Shown: one piece after another, positions 18,086 through 27,354 of the stretch
Layout: each line of letters opens with the position of its first letter
How positions within the stretch are numbered: position 1 is the first letter of the stretch
Assembly (NCBI GenBank): GCA_041695085.1
Contig: JBGFRO010000020.1
Span: 124,001-188,000 of the forward strand
Direction of reading: 5' to 3'
Length of the DNA: 64,000 bases
Origin: DYFT01 sp041695085
GTDB taxonomy: Bacteria > Bacteroidota > Ignavibacteria > UBA10030
The notes under the pieces: model-generated
Told to the model about the DNA's origin: nothing
Databases searched by the model: none
What the model saw: only the letters and a program-made list of their open reading frames with translations
Translations under genes and position numbers: made by a program

Positions 18086-19257
18086 GAGACGGTACTCAAC
18101 AGCGCAATAGACTATTGGCGCAAGCGGCGCTTATTGTTTTGAGTGCCGCTTTGCTATATTCGTGTTCACTGCAGCAAGAAGAGAAGGTGAGAACAGACCC
18201 TTTTAGACTCGTAAAGGCAGTATCATCTCCGGGGAGGTACGCTTACCATGCATTTTACACCGGTGCGTTTGGAAATACCATTGAGGTTTTTGATCTGGAA
18301 TCCAAAGAATCAATAGGCACAATCGTTCCAGATGAACAAAAGAAGATAGGTGCTATTGCAATTTCTCCATCTGAGCCTCGCGGTATTTTGACTCTTTTTG
18401 AAGTTCCAGGGAACGTCTATAAGTTTGATTTACGTAACCACTCCTGGGAAAGAACAACTCTTCTTGAAAGAGTTATGCTGGGCGTAAGCGTCTATGCCCC
18501 TCGTGAGGACATCGCTTGGATTAGCGTCGTGGGACACCCAGAGATCTTGGAATTGAATACGAGTTCTAATAGTGTTGTCGCAACCATAAATCTTGCAGCT
18601 CATTTTAAAAAGCCTCTTCCTCACGTCGCATTGTCACCTGCCGGAGAATATCTGGCCGTTCTTGGCACTAGCCCGAGCGATACTAACTATTACGACAATG
18701 TTTCACTTGTTATTTTGGATACTCGAAGTCGGTCTCTTCAATCAGTTGTTTCACTTGACGCTGCCCCAGGTAACCCGGTGTTTACACCAGACGGTTCTCG
18801 ATTGTGCATCCAAGATTTTTCAATGGAGGACGTTTTGCTCATAGACATTCAAAACCGGAATTTAACTCGTATGCCGCTTGTGAGGAATTCTGTGATTACG
18901 AATAAACTTGTTATTCCTAGTTCTGCAGTAGATCCAGTCCGAGGCATCCTGGTTGCGTCTCTGGCCGATCCTACTATAGAGTCATACGGCCCGTTAAACA
19001 CACTTGCCGTATTTGATCTGAGCGAGAAAAAAATGAAGGCTGTGCATAGCATTGGCGTCAAAGTTTCACAACTTCAGTATCAAGCTGATGGCAAGGTTCT
19101 CTATGCGGTAACGCCTGATGGAATAGCCGCCTTGGACGGGGATACTTTTGCGATGTTGTACGAGATCAAAAGTAGTTTATTGAATAGCTCTCAGGGCGAT
19201 AGGAGAGATCCGAGGAATTATATGCCCGGCAAGCTTGTAATACAAGAACTAAAATGA
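18082..19257 (+). CDS. YncE-like beta-propeller lipoprotein
   Basis: 391 aa. The N-terminal hydrophobic segment ends in a lipobox-like LLYSC (Cys about residue 28). The rest consists of repeated blades of the propeller type (NTIEVFDLESKESIGTIVP, VSLVILDTRSRSLQSVVS, NTLAVFDLSEKKMKAV). The start ATGA overlaps the stop of the truncated T9SS gene, suggesting they were once translationally coupled. The stretch looks more A+T-rich than the neighbouring operons. It lies wholly between the 113-bp direct repeats and is probably part of an inserted segment. Function unknown. Confidence 0.75.
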   Translation: MRDGTQQRNRLLAQAALIVLSAALLYSCSLQQEEKVRTDPFRLVKAVSSPGRYAYHAFYTGAFGNTIEVFDLESKESIGTIVPDEQKKIGAIAISPSEPRGILTLFEVPGNVYKFDLRNHSWERTTLLERVMLGVSVYAPREDIAWISVVGHPEILELNTSSNSVVATINLAAHFKKPLPHVALSPAGEYLAVLGTSPSDTNYYDNVSLVILDTRSRSLQSVVSLDAAPGNPVFTPDGSRLCIQDFSMEDVLLIDIQNRNLTRMPLVRNSVITNKLVIPSSAVDPVRGILVASLADPTIESYGPLNTLAVFDLSEKKMKAVHSIGVKVSQLQYQADGKVLYAVTPDGIAALDGDTFAMLYEIKSSLLNSSQGDRRDPRNYMPGKLVIQELK

Positions 19258-19349
19258 ACGTGGAGCAAATCCTTGCGGGTATTTTCTTGGTCACTTTTGG
19301 AGTTGTCCTCCTGCTTTGTCTTCAAAATGGAGAAGTCGGACTTCTCATC
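19254..19349 (+). pseudogene. 5' fragment of small membrane protein gene
   Basis: An ATG overlapping the previous stop (ATGA) opens a frame that encodes about 32 residues with a hydrophobic segment (ILAGIFLVTFGVVLLLCL). It then runs into the right direct repeat, which is the antisense of the DUF5916 gene. Only the start of the original gene is left. The open frame continues to 19664 but that part is shadow sequence. Confidence 0.55.
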
Positions 19350-21578
19350 TCAGTTCCTCCACAAATACTGCAGCTTCACAAAGAACTGTCGCTCGGTCTG
19401 TTGGATGCCGTACGGGTCGTCGAAGTTGTGCAGGTTATGCGTCGAGCCGGCGTAGAAGATAGTAAAGGGATTCAGCTTGTAGCTGATGAGGGGATAGAGC
19501 TGGAACGATTTGCTGAACTTGTTGTATTCCGAAATCAGCCGGACAAAAAACTCAGGCGAGAACTGGTAGATACCGACCGCACGCGCGATGTAGCCGTCGA
19601 AGAACAACTCGCCCGTCTGAACACTGTGGAGTTGGGAGCGGCGGTAGGAGAGATCCACTTGTAGCTTGTCTGTCGGCCGAAGCGTCGTTGTCAGGCGCAG
19701 ATTGTGCCCCTTCCCTGCACGCGGTGTCCCGCTGCGAAATATGTACCGCCCAATATCTCCATTCACAAACACCGAGACCTCGCCAATCGGTCGTGTGTTG
19801 AAATTAAAAAACATGTTGGGCAGGTTGGTGAACTCCACGCCTCGGAACCGCTCGTTGTTCAACAAGAACCCCACGTTCACAGAGGTTTGCGCCTTCATGT
19901 TCAACCCGCTGCCGAGTAGAATCCAGCGCCTCTTTCGAATCCCCGAGTAGTTAAACCGGAGCCCTGCGTCGAAAAACACAAAGCCCACATCAACCACTTT
20001 GCCGTTCGGGTACCAGTTGTATGTCTGATTGAACGACACCTTGCGCGCATCGTTGCCCGTCACAAAACCGTTGTGCGCTTGGAACGTGGGGGAGAAATCC
20101 GCGTATTCAAGCGAAGCGTTATACTCCCGGCTGCGATAGGATATGTCCGCTTCCACAGCAGTGCCGGTATAGGTTTCTCCGTTGAAAGCCGCGTTGAAGG
20201 ATGTGTTGCGAAACGGTCGACTACCAGAGAAGAGCGAAAGATTGTTCAGTTCCCGAGTGCGCGATGCCAGCAATTGACCGCGGAAGTAGTAATTTCCGGA
20301 GAAGAGATAATTCCAATCAACGCCGCCAACGTAGTTGTGTCCACCCGAGAGATTGCGGGTTGTAACGAGGCCGCCGAGGAACGACTCATTCCCAGCATCG
20401 TACCGCACGCGCGTGATGTTGGAAAACGAACGGAGGTCGGAGTTGACGAACGAACTGCTCTCCTCACCCGGGACGATGAACGATGTGTTTCGGTCGGAGG
20501 CAGCGAGATACGCTGCAGACCACGAGCCTGACTTGTGGATCAGTTTCGCCGCGCCGAGTGGATTGTTGATCATGCGGGAATAGAAGCCGTCGATGCGCGT
20601 GTCGAATAGGTCGGCCCCTTCTTGGAAAAACGGCCGCCGCTCGGGGTAAAACAGCGCGAAGGTCGTGTTCACGTCGATCTGCGTTGCGTCGCTTTCGACC
20701 TGACTGAAATCGGGGTTCACAACTCCTTCGATGGTCAGGTCCGATGACGGGGCGACTTTGAAGCCCGCTCCCACCCGACCACGGATATCGCCGTTTGTGA
20801 ATCCGGCGGCGGGATTGTTCCGATTGTTCAGCGCACCGCTCTGCAGTCCAACAATGTACGGCAAAACCTCAACGGCTGTGGATGTTCGAATACCGCGCAG
20901 TCCTTCCAGCATGCCGCCCTGGCACAGGAAGCACGGATTGTTGCGGTCGAACGGCGTCCACGAAAAAATTATCCTGCTCGAACGAGGATAATTCCGTCCG
21001 ATGAACATCACCCACGACTGCTCCTCCTGTTCAGGAAACCGTAAGCTCCGAAATGGAATGGCCATCTCCGCACTCCAGAGCGAATCGCCAATGAACGCCG
21101 CGGACTCCCAGATCGCATCCCAGCGGCTATCCTCGTTGTTGCCCGACCGAAGCAAATCGGCCTGGATGCCGTGCGGGTTGACGAAGAAGTTGAACGCACG
21201 CTGGTTCTCGGCGTACGTATCGAACATCACGATGACAAAGTCATCGTCGAAAATCCTGTCGCGGTCGGTCACACGAGCACGCAGTTGCTTGATGTCGGTG
21301 TCATAACAAAGAAAGCCGACATAGATGTAGTCATCGTTGTAAAGGATCTTGGCAATCGTTCGCTGCCGTGCGGGGATGTTCTCGCCGGGTGTAACCTCGT
21401 ACGCAATATCGATGGGAGGTGCAAGGTTCCACCTCGGGTCGCTCAGGCGTCCGGTCAATTCAATCGGCCCGTCAATGCGCGTTGCCCGAACGCGGAAGTT
21501 CTGTTGATTAGGAGGAAGCTGGGCGAAAAGGATACCACCGAGAACCGTCAAACACGTCGTCGTAGCAACAAGCCGCAT
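19350..21578 (-). CDS. DUF5916 outer-membrane protein with CBM9-like domain (1)
   Basis: 742 aa. A signal peptide (ends GGILFAQ) is followed by a CBM9-like sandwich domain (about 30-220: IDGPIELTGRLSDPRWNLAP, YIYVGFLCYDTD, FVIVMFDTYAENQRAF). The DUF5916 region then has VNPDFSQVESDATQIDVN and YPERRPFFQEGADLFDT, and ends in many alternating strands that suggest a large outer-membrane beta-barrel. Function of the family is unknown. The start has AAGGAG upstream. It is divergent from the S9 peptidase. Its last 37 codons are duplicated 1.97 kb away at 17385-17497. Two paralogues are at 39050 and 49391. Confidence 0.85.
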   Translation of the reverse strand: MRLVATTTCLTVLGGILFAQLPPNQQNFRVRATRIDGPIELTGRLSDPRWNLAPPIDIAYEVTPGENIPARQRTIAKILYNDDYIYVGFLCYDTDIKQLRARVTDRDRIFDDDFVIVMFDTYAENQRAFNFFVNPHGIQADLLRSGNNEDSRWDAIWESAAFIGDSLWSAEMAIPFRSLRFPEQEEQSWVMFIGRNYPRSSRIIFSWTPFDRNNPCFLCQGGMLEGLRGIRTSTAVEVLPYIVGLQSGALNNRNNPAAGFTNGDIRGRVGAGFKVAPSSDLTIEGVVNPDFSQVESDATQIDVNTTFALFYPERRPFFQEGADLFDTRIDGFYSRMINNPLGAAKLIHKSGSWSAAYLAASDRNTSFIVPGEESSSFVNSDLRSFSNITRVRYDAGNESFLGGLVTTRNLSGGHNYVGGVDWNYLFSGNYYFRGQLLASRTRELNNLSLFSGSRPFRNTSFNAAFNGETYTGTAVEADISYRSREYNASLEYADFSPTFQAHNGFVTGNDARKVSFNQTYNWYPNGKVVDVGFVFFDAGLRFNYSGIRKRRWILLGSGLNMKAQTSVNVGFLLNNERFRGVEFTNLPNMFFNFNTRPIGEVSVFVNGDIGRYIFRSGTPRAGKGHNLRLTTTLRPTDKLQVDLSYRRSQLHSVQTGELFFDGYIARAVGIYQFSPEFFVRLISEYNKFSKSFQLYPLISYKLNPFTIFYAGSTHNLHNFDDPYGIQQTERQFFVKLQYLWRN

Positions 21579-21716
21579 GAAGTCACTCCTTTCGAGGGAA
21601 CATCACACGGGGGTTATACTCGCGCTGTGGCAAAAAGGTTTCACTGTTGTGAGCTTGCTTTTGTGTACATGAGGGTAGATATTGATAAAAAAGTGAATCT
21701 ACGAAAGGAGGTACCG

Positions 21717-23828
21717 ATGAAAGTCTGGAGAATTCTTAGTGCTTGGTGCGTCACGGTGTGGCTATCCTTTGCGTTGCACGGCCAGTCGTTCACTCTCGAA
21801 CAGATTATGAGCTCGCCGTTTCCCAGCGGTTTGTCCGCCGCGCCAATGGGCGGGAAGGTTGCGTGGGTACACAATGCTCAGGGTGTGCGCAACATCTGGG
21901 TGGCTGAATCGCCGGAGTACCGCGGCCGTCAACTCACACAATACACTATTGATGATGGGCAGGACTTGAGTAGTCTTGAATGGTTGCCCGATGCAACAAC
22001 CATCGTCTATGTGCGTGGTGGAGGTCCCAACCGGCAGGGTGAGTTTCCCAACCCCACCAGCAATCCCGCAGGAGCCGAGCAGGCGATCTGGAGAATCTCC
22101 GTTGAAGGCGGCCCACCGATAAAGATCGGACAGGGAAACAGTCCGGCAATTTCTCCGAAAGGCGATGCTGTCGCGTTTCTCCGGCGCGGTCAAATCTACT
22201 GGGCGCGTCTGGATACGGTGAAAGAACCGACGCAATTAGTGCAGGCGCGTGGAAGCTCTGGCTCCCTTCGCTGGTCGCCCGACGGCTCGAAGCTCGCGTT
22301 CGTCAGCAGCAGAGGTGAGCACAGCTTCATCGGTGTTTATGACGTGGCTGCGAAGACCGTGCAGTTCTTTGAGCCGTCGGTTGATCGGGACAGCAATCCC
22401 GTCTGGTCGCCGGATGGCAGACGTGTGGCCTTCATCCGCACTCCATCAACGACGAGGGTAGGATTGTTTGGTCCTCAACGCAGCGGCACACCGTGGTCGA
22501 TTCTTGTCGCCGATGTCGCGACCGGTCGAGGACGAGTCGTCTGGCGCGCGCAGGAAGGCGCGGGAAGTGTCTTCCGCGGTGTCGTCGCCTCGAACCAGCT
22601 TCTCTGGTGTGCCGGGGATCTGCTTGTCTTTCCCTGGGAACGCAATGGCTGGACGCACCTCTACGCCGTCTCTGCACAGGGCAGCGAAGCGAAGTTATTG
22701 ACGCCCGGTGAGTTCGAGGTGGAATATGTAACACTCACGCCCGATAGGCGCGAGGTGGTTTTTAATTCTAACCAGGATGATATTGACCGGAGACACCTCT
22801 GGCGCGTGAACGTTGCTGGAGGACGCCCCGTACAGGTGACGAAAGGCAAAGGCATTGAGTGGGATCCGGTGGTTACAAGCGACGGCAAAGCGATCGCCTT
22901 CTTCCGGTCGGACGCGCGCAAACCGGCGCACGCGGCTATTCTCATTGGGTCTGGAGAACCGCGCGAGCTTGCGCCGGGGACGATTCCCCAAAATTTTCCA
23001 TCGAATGCTCTCGTGGAACCTGAGCAAGTCATCTACACCGCCGCCGACGGGATGAAGATTCCCGCACAGCTCTTCCTACCCCCGAGGGCGAGTCGAGGCG
23101 AAAAGCATCCCGCGGTCATTTTCATTCACGGTGGCTCCCGAAGGCAAATGCTGCTCGGCTGGCATTACCTCAGCTATTACCACAATACCTATGCGCTGAA
23201 TCAGTATCTTGCAAGCCAGGGATACGTTGTACTCTCGATTAACTTCCGCAGTGGTACAGGCTACGGGATGGAATTTCGCGAGGCGCTCAGGTATGGCGCG
23301 ACGGGGGCAAGCGAATTTAACGATGTGCTCGGCGCGGGGCTTTACCTCAAGAATAGACCTGATGTCGATCCGGCGAAGATCGGCTTGTGGGGCGGCTCAT
23401 ACGGCGGCTATCTGACGGCGCTTGGTCTTGCGCGTGCGTCAGAGTTGTTCGCGGCGGGCGTGGACATCCACGGCGTGCACGATTGGAACGTCGGTATCCG
23501 TACATTCGTGCCGAGCTACAATCCACTCGAAGATCCGGAACGCGCGCGCATAGCCTTTGAGTCCTCCCCGATGGCCTCCGTCGATAGCTGGCGCTCGCCG
23601 GTGCTCGTCATTCACGGCGACGACGACCGTAACGTTTCGTTCACCGAAACCGTTGCCTTAGTTGAGAAGCTCCGCCAGCGGGGCGTCGAGGTTGAACAGC
23701 TCGTGTTTCCCGATGAGGTGCATAGCTTCTTGCTGCACTCGAACTGGCTGAAGGCGTTTCACGCGACAGCAGATTTCTTGGAACGGAAGCTGAAGGGAAA
23801 ACGGATGAGAGCGGGAGGTGAACAGTGA
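21717..23828 (+). CDS. S9 family prolyl oligopeptidase, exported
   Basis: 703 aa. A signal peptide (ends ALHGQ) is followed by a beta-propeller of TolB/DPP-IV type (residues 40-430; blades such as SLRWSPDGSKLAFVSSRG) and an alpha/beta hydrolase domain. Catalytic residues are visible: Ser in GLWGGSYGGYLTALG, Asp in VIHGDDDRNV and His in FPDEVHSFLLHS. It should cleave peptides in the periplasm or outside. AAAGGAGGT lies 4 nt before the ATG at 21717, so the open frame extending back to 21171, antisense to the DUF5916 gene, is not part of it. Confidence 0.92.
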   Translation: MKVWRILSAWCVTVWLSFALHGQSFTLEQIMSSPFPSGLSAAPMGGKVAWVHNAQGVRNIWVAESPEYRGRQLTQYTIDDGQDLSSLEWLPDATTIVYVRGGGPNRQGEFPNPTSNPAGAEQAIWRISVEGGPPIKIGQGNSPAISPKGDAVAFLRRGQIYWARLDTVKEPTQLVQARGSSGSLRWSPDGSKLAFVSSRGEHSFIGVYDVAAKTVQFFEPSVDRDSNPVWSPDGRRVAFIRTPSTTRVGLFGPQRSGTPWSILVADVATGRGRVVWRAQEGAGSVFRGVVASNQLLWCAGDLLVFPWERNGWTHLYAVSAQGSEAKLLTPGEFEVEYVTLTPDRREVVFNSNQDDIDRRHLWRVNVAGGRPVQVTKGKGIEWDPVVTSDGKAIAFFRSDARKPAHAAILIGSGEPRELAPGTIPQNFPSNALVEPEQVIYTAADGMKIPAQLFLPPRASRGEKHPAVIFIHGGSRRQMLLGWHYLSYYHNTYALNQYLASQGYVVLSINFRSGTGYGMEFREALRYGATGASEFNDVLGAGLYLKNRPDVDPAKIGLWGGSYGGYLTALGLARASELFAAGVDIHGVHDWNVGIRTFVPSYNPLEDPERARIAFESSPMASVDSWRSPVLVIHGDDDRNVSFTETVALVEKLRQRGVEVEQLVFPDEVHSFLLHSNWLKAFHATADFLERKLKGKRMRAGGEQ

Positions 23829-24209
23829 AGGGGGAATGCATCTTTTTTTGGATACTCAATTTCCTGACCTATTCTTGATGACAGGTAACTGCCAATGAAC
23901 TTGTCTACCGGAGAACGCTTTCCAACATAGGAATCGGTTCATTCGAAAGATAGATCAAACCGCAGGTTTGATAAAATTCTACTCAGTGAAAGGATGAACC
24001 ACAGATTCACGGATTAACATTCCTCAAAGGATGACCCCTTTCCATGTTAATGATGATTCTCCAAGGTTCACCAGCAATCCCACCCTGCAGCCAGAGATTC
24101 TCAGGTATAGGGAAATTCCTTTTTATCCAAATCTTCTTCTCCAATCTGTGAATCTGTGGTTAAACACTTATTGTAACTTGGTCTTGCGTTTGCTCGCTGA
24201 GTAATTACG
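23829..24209. repeat. Intergenic region with inverted repeats
   Basis: No gene. A 19-bp inverted repeat with one mismatch (AACCACAGATTCACGGATT at 23997-24015, complement at 24143-24161) bounds a block of about 165 bp. A smaller palindrome, ATCAAACC-GCA-GGTTTGAT, lies at 23953-23971. Such ACCACAGATTCAC arms occur as dispersed repeats in many bacteria; here the block looks like a short, non-coding mobile-type repeat. Confidence 0.5.
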
Positions 24210-25721
24210 ATGACAGTAACCAACTACCTTTTTCCAGATACCCGCTGTGCAATGGTGGCTGGCTTACTCGCCTGCCTGCTTCTTCCGATTTTCCATTCTT
24301 TTGCTCAAACCGATTTTCCCTCCCGCGCTGAAGAAATGATGAACAGGGGAGAGTTCCAGCCCGCGCGGCAGATTCTCGAGCAGCATCTCCAACGCTTCCC
24401 CAACGATGCGTCTGCTCATCGACTCTTGGGAAGGCTCCTCTATTGGCTGCACGATTTCGAGCGCTCTCGTTTTCACTACACTCGCGCGCTCGGTCTTGAA
24501 GCAGAAAATACTTCACTTCGGCTTGAGTACGGAAGGATGTTAGTAGAAACCAGAAATTGGAGCCTTGCGCGGGACATTCTGCAACCGCTCCGCACAAACG
24601 CTGACCACGCAGCGGAGGCCGAATATCTTCTCGGCCTGATCGAGTACTGGGACGGCGACTGGACGAGTGCTGTCGAGCATTTCGAAGCGACGCGTCGCGT
24701 TAGTCCCCAGCATGCCGACGCGCGTCGGCATCTTCGGGATATCCGCATCACAGCGGCGCCTTCCATCTCCTTTTCCTCCGAGGTCCAATCCGACACACAG
24801 CCGCTCGACCGATTGGTACTAACCGGACGGGCCGTCTGGAACCGTACGCCATTGCAAGCCTTTACCGTGCATGCCGAGAGGCAGAATGTGCGAATCTCCA
24901 CATCGACATCAAACATCTCCACGGTCATGATTGGTTACTCCCAATATCACGCGTCGCTCAGGGTTGACACCGAGGCTGGAGCCGGCCTCCTTCAGCGGTC
25001 GTTCACTTCGAAGTCTACAGGAGTCTGGCGCGCGGCAGTGGGGCTTCGGCCTTCTGCATCATTGAAGCTTAGATTTCGCGGTGAACGCAACGGCTATGAT
25101 TGGACGACTGCGAGTGTCGAGACGCCCGTGCATACGACATCCTTTGGTGCGTTCGTTGACTGGAATTCACCCGGCGGATGGACGGGGCAGGCGGCGTACG
25201 AGTCGGTCAGGTTTTTTGACAAGAACACGATGCAGCGGAGTTATCTCTGGCTTCTCGCGCCGGTATTGCGCGATGGAGAGACGCACTTGAGCATAGGCTA
25301 TGGTTTTAGCCAGAGCGATACGAAGGAAAATCGCTTCACATTAAAGCAGCAGAATGATCTCCGCTCAGGCGTCTATTCCCCGTATTACACACCGGAAGAA
25401 CAATCCATCCACGATATTCTTGGATTCTTCACAACGAAGCTCTCGTCGTCACTCAGCGTTCGGATCAATTTCTCCTACGCGCTCTATGCCGTTGAGCAAG
25501 CGCCGTATTTTTTTTATGGTAGAAGCGTGGAGGGGCCACCACCTGTTTTTAGGAGCTTCTCTCAACGTACATTTCGACCATGGAAAGCTAACGTTGCTTT
25601 GGCAGGATCGTTCAGCTCGTACGTCATATGGTCTCTTGAAGGAGCGTACTGGGCAACAGCATACTACGATTCGCGTCAACTGACGCTCAACATCTCCTAC
25701 CGATTCATCCCTTCGGAGTAA
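24210..25721 (+). CDS. TPR protein with C-terminal outer-membrane beta-barrel
   Basis: 503 aa. A signal-like N-terminus (ends HSFAQ) precedes TPR repeats (about 40-190: ASAHRLLGRLLYWLHDFERS, AEAEYLLGLIEYWDGDWTSA), then alternating strands to the end (NISYRFIPSE) typical of a barrel, as in YaiO and PgaA/BcsC-type porins. It is the first gene of a three-gene plus-strand set with a GT2 synthase 4 bp downstream and a GH26 hydrolase, so it is probably the outer-membrane exit for the polysaccharide they make. That role is inferred from context and domain order. The ribosome binding site is weak. Confidence 0.75.
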   Translation: MTVTNYLFPDTRCAMVAGLLACLLLPIFHSFAQTDFPSRAEEMMNRGEFQPARQILEQHLQRFPNDASAHRLLGRLLYWLHDFERSRFHYTRALGLEAENTSLRLEYGRMLVETRNWSLARDILQPLRTNADHAAEAEYLLGLIEYWDGDWTSAVEHFEATRRVSPQHADARRHLRDIRITAAPSISFSSEVQSDTQPLDRLVLTGRAVWNRTPLQAFTVHAERQNVRISTSTSNISTVMIGYSQYHASLRVDTEAGAGLLQRSFTSKSTGVWRAAVGLRPSASLKLRFRGERNGYDWTTASVETPVHTTSFGAFVDWNSPGGWTGQAAYESVRFFDKNTMQRSYLWLLAPVLRDGETHLSIGYGFSQSDTKENRFTLKQQNDLRSGVYSPYYTPEEQSIHDILGFFTTKLSSSLSVRINFSYALYAVEQAPYFFYGRSVEGPPPVFRSFSQRTFRPWKANVALAGSFSSYVIWSLEGAYWATAYYDSRQLTLNISYRFIPSE

Positions 25722-25725
25722 CCTC

Positions 25726-27354
25726 TTGGTGGGTGCTCACTCGACTTCGTTCCATCCGCCGGACCGTGAAGCATTACGCTCCCTCTGGGTTCATCGCCGA
25801 GTTCCGGCGGTGCGAGCTCGAGACCGCCTGATGCTTAGCGCGCTCATCACAGCGGGTCTCGCGGCAGTCCTGCTGTTGTTCGATTGGTGGTTCCGTCCCG
25901 CGCATGTTGCCGAGCCGGTGCTCTTTATTCTGCTCTCCGTTGCGTTTTGGTACGGCATGAGTCGCATTCTCGTTGGTTGGTTCAACTACATCGCCGTGGC
26001 AAGTCCGGAGGAATGGCCCGCGCCGGCGGGGAAGGGTGTGGCCATCTTCACGACGAGCTCGCCGGGTGAGCCGCTTTCAATGTTCGAGACGACGCTCGCC
26101 GCCTGTGCGCGCATCACGTATCCGCATACTACTTACCTGTTAGACGACACACAGGACCCGCGCTTTCGCGAGGTTGCACAGAAGCATGGCGCTCTCTGGT
26201 TAGAGCTGGTGGGATTACCGGGTGCAAAGGCGGGCAAGATCAATCGGGCATTGGAGCTGACGGACGAAGAATTCATCCTCGTCCTTGACCCCGACCATAT
26301 TCCGTTCCCGAATTTTCTCGACCGAGTGTTGGGGTACTTTGAAGATGCACAGGTGGGATTCGTGCAGGTGAGCCAGGCGTACTACAATCAGTTTCGTTCG
26401 TTTGTTGCGCGCGGTGCCGCAGAGCAGACGTATGTCTTTTATGGCCCGGTGATGATGGGGATGTTCGGCCACGGCGTCAGTTTGGCGATCGGCGCGAACT
26501 GCACGTTTCGCCGCTCAGCGCTTCAATCCATCGGCGGCCACGGCATCGGGTTGGCGGAGGATCTTGTTACGTCCATTCGCCTCCATGCGGCGGGGTGGAA
26601 GTCGGTCTACGTGCCGGAGATTGTGAGTCGCGGCCTGGTGCCGGAAGACCTCGGTTCATTCCTGAAGCAGCAGCTCAAATGGGCGCGCGGGGTGTTCGAA
26701 ATTCTCTTTGCCGAGCTTCCTCGTCTTGCCCCCAAGCTCACCTGGCGGCAGCGTCTTTCCTATTTGATGATCGGCACCTATTATCTCTGCGGCACGACCA
26801 CGCTCATCTACATCGTCATTCCGTTTCTCTATTTGTGGTTCGGATTCCTTCCTGCTGCCATGCGCTTCGAAGAGTTCTTGATTTCCATCCTGCCGGTCAG
26901 TATGTTGGGCGTTGTCATCTATCTATTCGTTCAGCGCTGGATGTGCCATCCTGAAACTGAACGCGGCGTACACTGGCGTGGATTGATGCTCAAAATTGGA
27001 TGCTGGCCCGTGTATCTCTACGGTACGATCCTCGCCATTTTGGACCGGACAGTTCCGTACATCCCCACTTCCAAGGAGGCACGGCGTGGAGCGTTCGGTC
27101 GCCTCGCTACACCGCATCTCGTCGTGATGACTCTGTATCTTGTCACCATTGCACAGGTTGTATGGGCGCGACTGACTCAACTATCCGAGGCTCAGCTTAT
27201 GTTAACGAGTGAAGCGGTGTGGGGGATGATTGGCTTTGAAACGCTCTCCATGCTCATGCTCGGCGGCATGCTCTATGCTGCATGGGAAGCGACGCGGCCG
27301 CCGGCAGGAAACGCCTGGGACGCCGTCGACCTTACAAAGGAACCAGGGCAATGA
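25726..27354 (+). CDS. GT2 polysaccharide synthase (cellulose-synthase-like)
   Basis: 542 aa. Two N-terminal helices (about 35-90) are followed by a GT-A domain with the processive-synthase motifs: the first Asp in TYLLDDTQDPRF, FILVLDPDHIPFPN (DxD), an acceptor-site ED in GHGIGLAEDLVTSIRLH and QQLKWARG, where the usual Q-x-x-R-W has Lys in place of Arg. Four or more C-terminal helices form the membrane channel. No PilZ domain is visible. The start is a TTG at 25726 with GGAG upstream. It overlaps the GH26 gene by ATGA. It should make and translocate a beta-linked homopolymer across the inner membrane; the sugar is unknown. Confidence 0.85.
   Translation: MVGAHSTSFHPPDREALRSLWVHRRVPAVRARDRLMLSALITAGLAAVLLLFDWWFRPAHVAEPVLFILLSVAFWYGMSRILVGWFNYIAVASPEEWPAPAGKGVAIFTTSSPGEPLSMFETTLAACARITYPHTTYLLDDTQDPRFREVAQKHGALWLELVGLPGAKAGKINRALELTDEEFILVLDPDHIPFPNFLDRVLGYFEDAQVGFVQVSQAYYNQFRSFVARGAAEQTYVFYGPVMMGMFGHGVSLAIGANCTFRRSALQSIGGHGIGLAEDLVTSIRLHAAGWKSVYVPEIVSRGLVPEDLGSFLKQQLKWARGVFEILFAELPRLAPKLTWRQRLSYLMIGTYYLCGTTTLIYIVIPFLYLWFGFLPAAMRFEEFLISILPVSMLGVVIYLFVQRWMCHPETERGVHWRGLMLKIGCWPVYLYGTILAILDRTVPYIPTSKEARRGAFGRLATPHLVVMTLYLVTIAQVVWARLTQLSEAQLMLTSEAVWGMIGFETLSMLMLGGMLYAAWEATRPPAGNAWDAVDLTKEPGQ

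Noticed and set aside
17385..19462. Direct repeats as CRISPR or att sites of a phage
   Set aside because: Only two copies, 113 bp, far apart, with no spacers, cas genes or integrase; they are a duplicated gene end.
19350..19664. Continuation of the plus-strand frame that begins at 19254
   Set aside because: After 19349 it reads the antisense of the DUF5916 gene; only the first 32 codons look real.
21171..21716. 182-codon N-terminal extension of the S9 peptidase
   Set aside because: A strong AAAGGAGGT and signal peptide mark the start at 21717, and the extension is antisense to the DUF5916 gene.
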